DNA of 64,000 nt from Saccharothrix sp. NRRL B-16314. Its GTDB lineage: Bacteria; Actinomycetota; Actinomycetes; Mycobacteriales; Pseudonocardiaceae. Numbering within the stretch: the stretch's first letter is position 1; each line of letters opens with the position of its first letter. A program made the translations under genes and the position numbers. The DNA lies in NCBI RefSeq assembly GCF_000716595.1, contig NZ_JNXC01000005.1, forward strand, positions 1 to 64,000, given 5' to 3'. A model generated the notes under the pieces. That model was not told where the DNA came from. It searched no databases and saw only the letters and a program-made list of their open reading frames with translations. Positions 43,778-52,500 of this stretch are shown here, piece by piece.

Positions 43778-45328
43778 CTACGGGCGCGAGAGCCACACGG
43801 TCGTGTCTGCCGGCACGAGGACGTCCGTGCCTTCAGTAGCGCAACCACCCGACGACAGCAGCACCTCGCCGTCGACCGGCAGCCGTGCCACGTCCGGGCC
43901 GAAGTTCACCACGCACGTGAAAGCGCCCCGGCGGAAGGACAACAGGCCCTCGGGGACCTCCAGCCACTCCACCTCGGAGCCCGCACCCAGATCCGGGTGC
44001 TCGTGCCGCACCCGCAGCGCGCTGCGGTACAGCTCCAGCACCGAGTTCGGGTCGCCCTGCTGCGCGGCGACGCTGAGCCGCGCCCAGTCCGCCGGCTGCG
44101 GCAGCCACGAACCGCCGTCGCCGAACCCGAACGACGGGCCGTCCGCCGTCCACGGGATCGGCACGCGGCAGCCGTCCCGGCCGCGGTCGGTGTGCCCGGA
44201 CCGGACCCACACCGGGTCCTGGAGGACGTCCTCCGGCAGGTCCAGCACCTCGGGCAGGCCCAGTTCCTCGCCCTGGTAGACGTACGCGCTGCCGGGCAGC
44301 GCGAGCATCAGCAGAGCGGCGGCCCGCGCCCGCGCCACGCTCCCGTACCGCGTCACGTGCCGCTGCACGTCGTGGTTGGACAGCACCCACGTCGTCGGCG
44401 CGGACACCGGCGCCATCGCGGCGAGCGAGTCGTCGATGACCTGCTTGAGGTCGGCGGCGGTCCACTCGGCGGTCAGGTAGTGGAAGTTGAACGCCTGGTG
44501 CAGCTCGTCGGAACGCAGGTAGCGGGCGGTGCGCTCCGGGCTCGGCGTCCACGCCTCGGCCACGCCGATCCGGCTGCCCGGGTACGAGTCGAGCACCTTG
44601 CGCCAGTCGCGGTAGATCTCGTGCACGCCGTCCTGGTCGAAGAACGGCAGCGCCTCCGTGCCCAGCAGCTTGAGGTGGCCCGGCGTGCCGACGTCCGGCA
44701 GGCCGTCCGCCTTGATCATCCCGTGGGCCACGTCGATGCGGAAACCGTCAACGCCGAGGTCGAGCCAGAAGCGCAGGACGTCCAGGAACTCGTCCCGCAC
44801 CTCGGGCTGGTCCCAGTTCAGGTCCGGCTGCTCCGGGGCGAACAGGTGCAGGTACCACTGGCCGTCGGCGGTCTTCGTCCAGGCGGGGCCGCCGAAGACG
44901 GACTCCCAGTCGTTCGGCGGCTGGTCGCCCCGGCCGTCGCGGAAGTGGTAGCGGGCGCGTTCGGGAGAACCGGGAGCGGCTTCGAGGGCCTGCCGGAACC
45001 ACTCGTGCTGGTCGCTCGTGTGGTTCGGGACGAGGTCCACGATCACCCGGATGCCGAGGTCGTGCGCGTCGTCCACGAGGGCCTTCGCGTCCTGCGTGGT
45101 GCCGAACTGCGGGTCGACCACGCGGTAGTCGGCGACGTCGTAGCCGCCATCGGCCATCGGGGACTTGTAGAACGGCGTGATCCACACCGCGTCCACGCCC
45201 AGTTCGGCGAGGTAGGGCAGCCGGGAGCGGATGCCGGGCAGGTCACCGACGCCATCACCGTCCGAGTCGGCGAAGCTGCGCACGTAGACCTGGTAGATGA
45301 CGGCCTCGCGCCACCAGTCCTGCGTCAT
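43778..45328 (-). CDS. GH13 alpha-glucosidase / oligo-1,6-glucosidase
   Basis: This 516-residue GH13 enzyme starts MTQDWWREAVIYQVYVRSFA. The catalytic nucleophile is in DGFRIDVAHGMIKAD, the acid Glu in GVAEAWTPS and the third Asp in LSNHDVQRHV. No signal peptide is present, so it is cytoplasmic and hydrolyses imported oligosaccharides released by the secreted amylase next to it. AAGGA precedes ATG 45328. First gene of a minus-strand operon with lacI. A TTGCAA-type operator lies about 50 bp upstream. Confidence 0.93.
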   Translation of the reverse strand: MTQDWWREAVIYQVYVRSFADSDGDGVGDLPGIRSRLPYLAELGVDAVWITPFYKSPMADGGYDVADYRVVDPQFGTTQDAKALVDDAHDLGIRVIVDLVPNHTSDQHEWFRQALEAAPGSPERARYHFRDGRGDQPPNDWESVFGGPAWTKTADGQWYLHLFAPEQPDLNWDQPEVRDEFLDVLRFWLDLGVDGFRIDVAHGMIKADGLPDVGTPGHLKLLGTEALPFFDQDGVHEIYRDWRKVLDSYPGSRIGVAEAWTPSPERTARYLRSDELHQAFNFHYLTAEWTAADLKQVIDDSLAAMAPVSAPTTWVLSNHDVQRHVTRYGSVARARAAALLMLALPGSAYVYQGEELGLPEVLDLPEDVLQDPVWVRSGHTDRGRDGCRVPIPWTADGPSFGFGDGGSWLPQPADWARLSVAAQQGDPNSVLELYRSALRVRHEHPDLGAGSEVEWLEVPEGLLSFRRGAFTCVVNFGPDVARLPVDGEVLLSSGGCATEGTDVLVPADTTVWLSRP

Positions 45329-45373
45329 GGGGGTGTCCTTCCGGATCGGTTCCGCGCCGGTGGGCAATGAAAT

Positions 45374-45397
45374 ACTTTGCAAGTGTTTTCAGCAAGT
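45374..45397. promoter_or_regulatory. Putative LacI/MalR-type operator between divergent glucan genes
   Basis: ACTTTGCAAGT (45374-45384, near-palindromic around TTGCAA) is followed by GTTTTC and AGCAAGT (45391-45397). TTGCAAG-type sites are known operators of Streptomyces amylase and maltose genes. It lies 46 bp from the glucosidase start and 50 bp from the amylase start. Confidence 0.55.
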
Positions 45398-45446
45398 CTG
45401 CCGGCTGGTATGACCTAAAGCACATCCCTGCCAGCGAGGAGACATC

Positions 45447-47114
45447 GTGGTTTCCCTCAGCCGACGCGCCCTGTGCGCGATAGCCGTACTGCTGTTCAGC
45501 CTGTTGGCCGTACCGCAAACTTTTGCAGCTCCGCCATCCGCCAAGGACGTGACCGCGACCCTGTTCCAGTGGCCGTTCTCGCGGGTCGCCGCCGAGTGCA
45601 CGAACGTTCTCGGGCCGAGAGGCTACGGGTTCGTGGAGGTGTCACCGGCCACCGAGCACATCCAGGGCTCCCAGTGGTGGACGTCGTACCAGCCCGTGAG
45701 CTACCGGATCGCCGGACGCCTCGGTGACGAGGCCGCGTTCCGGAACATGGTGGACACCTGCCACGCGGCGGGCGTGAAGGTCATCGCGGACGCGGTGATC
45801 AACCACATGAGCGCCGGGTCGGGGACGGGCACCGGCGGTTCCTCGTACACGAAGTACAACTACCCCGGCATCTACAGCGACTGGGACTTCCACTCCTGCC
45901 GGTCCCACATCAGCGACTACCGCAACCGCGACAACGTGCAGAACTGCGAGCTCGTCGGGCTGTCGGACCTGAACACCGGCAGCGACTACGTGCGCGGGCG
46001 GATCGCGTCGTACCTGAACCACCTGATCTCGCTCGGGGTGGACGGGTTCCGGATCGACGCGGCCAAGCACATGCCGGCGGCCGACCTGTCCGCGATCAAG
46101 TCGCGGTTGAGCAACCCGGGCGTGTTCTGGGTGCACGAAGTGATCTACGGGGCCGGTGAGGCCGTGCAGCCGGGCGAGTACACGGGCTCGGGTGACGTGG
46201 ACGAGTTCCGGTACGCGTACGACATCAAGCGGATCTTCAACAACGAGAACCTGGCGTACCTGAGCACGTTCGGGCAGTCGTGGGGCTACCTGCCGAGCGG
46301 GCAGGCGCGGTCGTTCGTGGACAACTGGGACACCGAGCGCAACGGGTCGACGTTGACGTACAAGGACGGGTCCACCTACACGCTGGCGAACGTGTTCATG
46401 CTGGCATGGCCCTACGGGGCTCCGAACGTGTACTCGGGGTACGAGTTCTCGAACCACGACGCCGGGCCGCCTTCGGGGTCGGAGTGCTACACGTCGGGGT
46501 GGAAGTGCCAGCACCGGTGGACGCAGATCTCCTCGATGGTGCAATTCCGCAACGCGGTCGCCGGGACGTCGGTGGTGAACTGGTGGGACAACGGCGGCGA
46601 CGCGATCGCGTTCGGCCGGGGCGGCAAGGGGTTCGTGGCGATCAACCGGGAGTCCTCGTCGTTGACGCGGACGTTCCAGACCTCGTTGCCGGCCGGGTCC
46701 TACTGCAACGTGCAGAAGGACGGGTGCGTGGCGGTTGCCGTGGGGTCGAACGGGCAGTTCACGGCGACGTTGGCTGCAGGTGAGGCGTTGGCGCTGCACG
46801 TCGGTGCGACGGGTGGGGGCACCCCGCCGCCCGCCGGCACGGCGTCGTTCTCGGTGAACGCGACGACTTCGGTGGGGCAGAACATCTTCGTCGTCGGTGA
46901 CCACGCTTCGCTCGGCGCGTGGAACCCGGCCAACGCGGTGGCCCTGTCGTCCGCCGCCTACCCGACTTGGCGGGGGTCCGTGTCGCTGCCGGCGGGGACT
47001 TCGTTCCAGTACAAGTACATCCGGAAGGATGCGGGCGGGGCGGTGACGTGGGAGAGCGGGACGAACCGCACCGCCACGGCACCCGTGACGCTGTCCGACA
47101 CCTGGCGCAACTAG
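45447..47114 (+). CDS. Secreted alpha-amylase with CBM20 starch-binding domain
   Basis: This 555-residue GH13 alpha-amylase has a Sec-type signal (basic SRR, then hydrophobic [16 protein letters not shown]; cleavage about residue 28). The catalytic domain contains [10 protein letters not shown], nucleophile [13 protein letters not shown], acid Glu in [10 protein letters not shown] and Asp in [20 protein letters not shown] linker leads to a C-terminal starch-binding CBM20 (about residues 460-555), with [20 protein letters not shown] and [20 protein letters not shown]. It degrades extracellular starch. GTG 45447 is divergent from the GH13 glucosidase, with a shared operator. Confidence 0.95.
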   Translation: MVSLSRRALCAIAVLLFSLLAVPQTFAAPPSAKDVTATLFQWPFSRVAAECTNVLGPRGYGFVEVSPATEHIQGSQWWTSYQPVSYRIAGRLGDEAAFRNMVDTCHAAGVKVIADAVINHMSAGSGTGTGGSSYTKYNYPGIYSDWDFHSCRSHISDYRNRDNVQNCELVGLSDLNTGSDYVRGRIASYLNHLISLGVDGFRIDAAKHMPAADLSAIKSRLSNPGVFWVHEVIYGAGEAVQPGEYTGSGDVDEFRYAYDIKRIFNNENLAYLSTFGQSWGYLPSGQARSFVDNWDTERNGSTLTYKDGSTYTLANVFMLAWPYGAPNVYSGYEFSNHDAGPPSGSECYTSGWKCQHRWTQISSMVQFRNAVAGTSVVNWWDNGGDAIAFGRGGKGFVAINRESSSLTRTFQTSLPAGSYCNVQKDGCVAVAVGSNGQFTATLAAGEALALHVGATGGGTPPPAGTASFSVNATTSVGQNIFVVGDHASLGAWNPANAVALSSAAYPTWRGSVSLPAGTSFQYKYIRKDAGGAVTWESGTNRTATAPVTLSDTWRN

Positions 47115-47195
47115 CACACCGAGCACGTTCCAGCCCGTCAGACGCACACCGACACGGCACACACCGACAACGACAGACACCGGCACGGCACACCG

Positions 47196-47240
47196 CTCGT
47201 CGACCCAGCACTCGTCGACCCAGTGCTCGTCGACCCGGCG
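47196..47240. repeat. Three tandem 15-bp repeats
   Basis: CTCGTCGACCCAGCA (47196-47210), CTCGTCGACCCAGTG (47211-47225) and CTCGTCGACCCGGCG (47226-47240) follow each other without gap, downstream of the amylase gene. The rest of 47115-47396 shows no gene. Confidence 0.75.
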
Positions 47241-47277
47241 CTTGGCGGGGGCGCGCTTCGCAGGCGTCCCCGCCAAG
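47241..47277 (+). terminator. Terminator-like hairpin downstream of the amylase
   Basis: Perfect 10-bp arms CTTGGCGGGG (47241-47250) and complement (47268-47277) with a 17-nt loop. It is about 130 bp after the amylase stop. Confidence 0.5.
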
Positions 47278-47396
47278 GGACCCCTGTCTTGATTTTACCG
47301 ACGGGGTCCGACAATTCCGTGGCTTCGGTTTCCCAAAGCCGGAAGCGCGGCCCGACTCCAAGCCACCTGGACGCGCGACTCCCACTCGACTCGCGC

Positions 47397-47460
47397 GTTC
47401 TGAGCGTTGAACTCATGCGTTCTGAACGTAGGACTCACGCGTTCTGAACGTAGGACTCAC
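47397..47460 (-). repeat. Modular intergenic repeat, single array A-A-D (minus strand)
   Basis: Inverted units: D 47397-47414, A 47419-47438 and A 47441-47460. Both A units are exact complements of the A unit at 1285-1304. The A end lies 14 bp from the stop of the minus-strand regulator, followed by GGGGGG. Confidence 0.85.
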
Positions 47461-47474
47461 GGGGGGTGGGTGGG

Positions 47475-48128
47475 TCAGGCGACGCGGGTGGTGGTGATCA
47501 GGCCGTCTTCGAGGGCGCGTTGGTACAGCTCCACCGTGGAGCCCGCGGCGCGGCCGGCGGCGCGGTACTTGCAGCGGATGCGCTCCAGGTAGGTCTTCAC
47601 AGTGCCCTCCGAGAGGCCCAGCGAACGGGCTACCGCGAGCCTGGTCCGCCCCTCGGCCACACCACGCAGCACCTCCACCTCGCGGTCCGACAGGACCGGC
47701 CGACGGGAAGGCACGGACAACAGGGCGCCTTGGGCCGACAGCCGGGTCAGGTAGTGGCCCCCGGCTGCCACCGCGACCACGGCGTCGACCAGGTCCGACA
47801 ACGGCGCGCGCTTGGACACGTAGCCCTTCGCCCCGGCGGCGAGCGCGGCAAGCACGACGTGAGGCGCCTCGTCGGTGCTGTGCACGATCACTCCGGCACC
47901 AGCGGAGCACAGCTGTGAAACCGGCTGGGTCGGCCCGGCCGGGGACGGGTCGATCAGCACCACTCCGGGCAACGGACCGGCGACCAGCAGGTCACCCACC
48001 GAACGCACCGCCGCCACCACCCTGATCCGCCGGCCCGGCTGGTTCTCCAGCCAGAGCGCCGCCCCGTCGCGGTACATGGAGCGGTCGTCGACGAGCCCCA
48101 ACTCGATCGGCACACACTCGTCCGGCAC
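47475..48128 (-). CDS. NarL-type orphan response regulator
   Basis: This 217-residue protein has a receiver domain (about residues 8-125) with the acidic pair in LGLVDDRSMYRDG, phospho-acceptor Asp in VVLIDPSPAG, Ser/Thr in VIVHSTDEA and Lys in GAKGYVSKRAPL. A LuxR helix-turn-helix (about 147-205) follows: LSDREVEVLRGVAEGRTRLA, then RSLGLSEGTVKTYLERIRCK. All phosphorylation residues are present, but no histidine kinase gene is adjacent. It is divergent from the secreted repeat protein and may control it. Confidence 0.9.
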   Translation of the reverse strand: MPDECVPIELGLVDDRSMYRDGAALWLENQPGRRIRVVAAVRSVGDLLVAGPLPGVVLIDPSPAGPTQPVSQLCSAGAGVIVHSTDEAPHVVLAALAAGAKGYVSKRAPLSDLVDAVVAVAAGGHYLTRLSAQGALLSVPSRRPVLSDREVEVLRGVAEGRTRLAVARSLGLSEGTVKTYLERIRCKYRAAGRAAGSTVELYQRALEDGLITTTRVA

Positions 48129-48393
48129 GCTGCCCCCATCCGACTGGCCCTGCTGCTGTCAGCATGTTCGACGCGCCAGAAGGCTCCCGGTTGGCCCCGA
48201 AGACCGGCTTGACGCCGAAAGTGCCGCCGAAAGCGCCGCCCAGAGCGCCCCCGAAAGGCCGCCGGTCGACCGGCGGACAGCCGGTGAGGGCCGAACCGCC
48301 GACTCGTCACCAAGCCGGTCCGCCCGCACTCTCAGGGCTCGTCCCACGAAGGGGTCGGTCCGGGAAGGGCCGATCCAGCACAAAGGGGAGAAC

Positions 48394-49521
48394 ATGCGCA
48401 GGCTCGTCAACCCCGTGGTGGTCACCCTGGTCGCGGCGACAGCCGTCGTCACCGCCGGCACCGCGAACGCCGACACCGGCCCGGTCGCCGGCGCAGGCTA
48501 CGTGTGGGCGAACAGCCCGACCGCGGCGTCCTACACGCCCGACCCGACCTACCAGATGAACAGCATCGGACCCACGACGAGAAACACGATCACCAGACGT
48601 GGCACCGGCTATTACGCGGTGACCTTCACCGGGTTGGGGATCGCGGGCGGCGTCGCCCACGCCACCGCGTACGGGAACAACACGCACCAGTGCAAGCCCG
48701 ACACCTGGGTGGTGTCCGGCAGCGACCAGAGCGTCGTCGTCCGCTGCTACACCCTCGCCGGCGCGCCGGTCGACAGCATGTTCACCGCGAGCTTCACCAA
48801 CAAGCGGGTCTGGCCGGGGTTCGACTACGGCCGGACCTACCCGGGCGGCTACGTGCACCTGACCAGCCCGAGCAGCGCGAACTCCACGCCGCCGCTCCAC
48901 CAGCAGTTCAACTCGATGGGCATGACCAACACGGTGTCCCGCACCGGCGTCGGCACCTACGCCGTCTTCCTGCCCGAGATCGGGCGCACCACCGCGGGTG
49001 GGCACGCCAGGGTGACGGCGGCCGGTTACGGCGCCACGCGGTGCAAGGTCGTGAACTTCGGCTGGACGTCACCGTCCTCGACCATCCGGGTCAACATCCG
49101 GTGCTTCAACGCCGCCGGCACCCCGACCGACTCGCGGTTCGCGATGACCTTCACCGACCGCACGAACACCTTCGGCCTCAACGGCTGCTGCAACCCCGAC
49201 GGCCACCAGTCGGCCTACGCGCTGGCCAACAACCCCACCGGCGCGTCGTACACGCCGAGCTTGTCCTACCAGCACGAGGTCCCGTCCGGCGGCGCGACGG
49301 CGAGCCGTTCCGGCACCGGCAACTACTCCATGCGGTTCACCCACGCCGACCTCGCCACGGGCCACGTGCACGTGGCCGCCACCGGCTGGGACGCCGAGTT
49401 CTGCAAGGTGCACTCCTGGGGACCGGACAGCGGGATCAACGTCCGCTGCTTCAGCCCGACGGGCGCGCCCGTGGACACCCCGTACGAGCTCGACTACACC
49501 GGCCCGTGGCTCCTGGGCTGA
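48394..49521 (+). CDS. Secreted protein with three imperfect repeats
   Basis: AAAGGGGAG precedes ATG 48394. The 375-residue product has a Sec signal MRRLVNPVVVTLVAATAVVT followed by AGTANA (cleavage about residue 27). The mature part is three domains of about 115 residues. Each begins with an aromatic segment (YVWANSPTAASYTPDPTYQ, YVHLTSPSSANSTPPLHQQ or YALANNPTGASYTPSLSYQ) and has a central RxGxGxYxVxF/M segment. Each then has A-T/A-A-Y/W-G, one Cys (QCKP, RCKVV or FCKV) and a second Cys in V(R/N)(V/I)RC(F/Y). The paired cysteines suggest one disulfide per domain. It resembles beta-rich extracellular proteins of actinomycetes. Function unknown. Confidence 0.75.
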   Translation: MRRLVNPVVVTLVAATAVVTAGTANADTGPVAGAGYVWANSPTAASYTPDPTYQMNSIGPTTRNTITRRGTGYYAVTFTGLGIAGGVAHATAYGNNTHQCKPDTWVVSGSDQSVVVRCYTLAGAPVDSMFTASFTNKRVWPGFDYGRTYPGGYVHLTSPSSANSTPPLHQQFNSMGMTNTVSRTGVGTYAVFLPEIGRTTAGGHARVTAAGYGATRCKVVNFGWTSPSSTIRVNIRCFNAAGTPTDSRFAMTFTDRTNTFGLNGCCNPDGHQSAYALANNPTGASYTPSLSYQHEVPSGGATASRSGTGNYSMRFTHADLATGHVHVAATGWDAEFCKVHSWGPDSGINVRCFSPTGAPVDTPYELDYTGPWLLG

Positions 49522-49530
49522 CCGGAAGAC

Positions 49531-49565
49531 CCGGTCGGGCACCCCACAGCGGGGCGCCCGACCGG
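49531..49565. terminator. Bidirectional terminator-like hairpin
   Basis: 15-bp arms 49531-49545 and 49551-49565 with one mismatch and loop ACAGC. It lies between the convergent stops of the secreted protein and gdh. Confidence 0.8.
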
Positions 49566-49570
49566 CGTCG

Positions 49571-52500
49571 TCAGCGGATCATGCTGCGGACCTGGCGGGC
49601 CGCGACGGACAGGGTGGCCAGGTCCAGCTTGGACACCCGGTTGATCTCCTCCAGCGCGGCGCGAGCACGGCCCAGGCGGGACGAGTTCGCCTGCTCCCAC
49701 TGCGCGATCTTCTCCTCCGCGCTGTCACCCGGCTCGGACGACCGCAGCACGTCGATCGTGATCGAGCGCAGCGACGAGTAGAAGTCGTCCCGCAACGCCA
49801 AGCGCGCCAACGCGTGCCAGCGGTTCAGGCGTTCCAGGCTCGACACCGAGCTGAGCATCCGGTCCACGTCCAGGTGCTCGGACAGCGCGAAGTACAGCTC
49901 GGCCGTCTCCTCGTGCGTCCGCTCCCGACCGGTCGCGCCCTCGCCCTCCTCGCGCTCGGCGAGTTCCGCGACCTCCGTGACGTCCAGCAGCCCGTAGGTG
50001 AACAGCAGCCCGGCGATCCGGCGCGCCAACGTCACCGGCACGCCGTGCGCCACCAGCCGCTCGACGTGGTCGATCACGGTCTGCTTCTCGTGCCCCTTGA
50101 GCATGTCGATCGTCTTCGGCACGAGGGCGCCGACCACCGGGGCGAACCGGCTGATCGTCGACCCGACCGCGAGCGGCTGGGGGCGGTTGGTCAGCAGCCA
50201 GCGCGACGCGCGGTCGAGCAGGCGACGCGTCTCCAGCACCATGTCGTCCTGGACGTCGGTCGGGATGACGTTGTCCAGCGCCCGGATCTCCCGCCACAGG
50301 GACGGCAGGTCGTAGATCGCCGTGACCACCGCGTACGCGCGCACCGCGTCCGTCGCCGAGGCGCTGGTCTCCTCGGCCAGCCGGAACGCGTACGACACGC
50401 CGCCGCCGTCCACGACCTCGTTGACCAGCACCGTGGTGATGATCTCGCGGGACAGCGGGTGGTTGCCGATGGCGTCGGCGAACCGCTCCCGCAGCTCGCT
50501 GGGGAAGTAGTCGGGCAGCCGGCGGGCCAGCACGTCGATCGTCGGCAGGTCGCCCGCGAGCACTTCCTCCTTCAACGCCAGCTTGACGTGCGCCAGCAAC
50601 GTCGCCAGCTCCGGTGACGTCAGACCCTCGCCCGCCTTCTCCAGCGCCTTGAACTCCGCCACGCTGGGCAGCGCCTCCAGCGAGCGGTCGAGCGCGCCGC
50701 GCTGTTCGAGATCGGCGACGAGCCGCGCGTGCACCGAGAGCATCGGTGCGGCGTGGGCGCGGGAGATGCCCAGCACGAAGTTCTGCGAGTAGTTGTCGGC
50801 CAGCACGAGTTCGCCGACCTCGTCGGTCATCTGGCCCAGCAGCTCGTTGCGCCGCACCTGGTCGAGCCGGCCGTCGCGCACCAGCTCGTCCAGCAGGATC
50901 TTGATGTTGACCTCGTGGTCGGAGCAGTCGACGCCCGCCGAGTTGTCCAGCGCGTCGGTGTTGACCTTGCCGCCCTGTCCGTCCGGTCCGCCCGAGCGGG
51001 CGAACTCGATCCGGCCGCGCTGGGTCAGGCCCAGGTTGCCGCCCTCGCCGATGACCTTGACCCGCAGTGCCGCGCCGTCGACCCGGATCGCGTCATTGGC
51101 CTTGTCGCCGACCTCGGCGTGCGATTCGGTGCCCGCCTTGACGTACGTGCCGATGCCGCCGTTCCAGAGCAGGTCCACCGGCGCCAGCAGGATGGCCTTC
51201 ATCAGCTCCTGCGGCGACAGCTTCACCACGTCCTCGGGCAGGCCCAGGACCTCGCGGACCTGCGCGCTGACCGGGATCGACTTCACCGAGCGCGGCCACA
51301 CGCCGCCGCCCTCGCCGATCAGCGAGCGGTCGTAGTCGTCCCACGACGAGCGGGGCAGGTCGAACAGCCGCCTGCGCTCGGCGTAGGACGTGGCCGCGAC
51401 GGGGTTCGGGTCGATGAAGATGTGCCGGTGGTCGAACGCCGCCACCAGCCGGATCTGCTCCGACAGCAGCATGCCGTTGCCGAACACGTCACCGGACATG
51501 TCGCCGACGCCCACGACGGTGAACTCGTCCGACTGCGTGTCCGTGCCCAGCTCGCGGAAGTGCCGCTTCACGCTCTCCCACGCGCCCTTGGCGGTGATGC
51601 CCATCGCCTTGTGGTCGTAGCCGACCGAGCCACCGGACGCGAACGCGTCACCCAGCCAGAAGCCGTAGGACTTCGACACCTCGTTGGCGATGTCGGAGAA
51701 CGCCGCCGTGCCCTTGTCCGCCGCGACCACCAGGTACGCGTCGTCGCTGTCGTGCCGGACGACCTGCGGCGCCGGGATCACCGTGCCGGAGTTCAGGTTG
51801 TCGGTCAGGTCCAGCAGGCCGGAGATGAACTGCCGGTAACAGGCGATGCCCTCGGCCAGGAACGCCTCGCGGTCCGCACCGGGGTCACCCGTCGGCGCCG
51901 GCGGCTTCTTGACGACGAACCCGCCCTTGGCGCCGACCGGCACGATCACCGCGTTCTTCACCGCCTGCGCCTTCACCAGGCCCAGCACCTCGGTGCGGAA
52001 GTCCTCGCGCCGGTCGGACCAGCGCAGACCGCCGCGCGCCACCGGGCCGAACCGCAGGTGCACGCCCTCCAACCGCGGCGAGTACACGAAGATCTCGAAC
52101 CTCGGACGCGGCTGCGGCAGGTCCGGGATCGCGCGCGGGTCGAGCTTCACCGCCAGGTACGGGCGCGGGTTGCCGTCCGCGTCACGGACGAAGTAGTTCG
52201 TACGCAGCGTGGCCTGCACCAACGTGAGCAGGCTGCGCAGGATGCGGTCCGCGTCGAGGCTGGTCACGTCGTCGATCATCTTGGTGATCGCGCCGACGAG
52301 GTGCTCGCTGTGGTCGGCGCGGTCCACGTCGGTCAGACCCGGGTCGAACCGCGTCTCGAACAGCCGCACCAGGGCCGTGGCGACCTCGGTGTGCGCGAGG
52401 ACCGCGTCCTCGATGTAGTCCTGGCTGTACGGGGTGCCCGCCTGGCGCAGGTACTTGGCGTAGGCGCGCAGCATCGCCGCCTGCTGCCACGTGACGCCCG

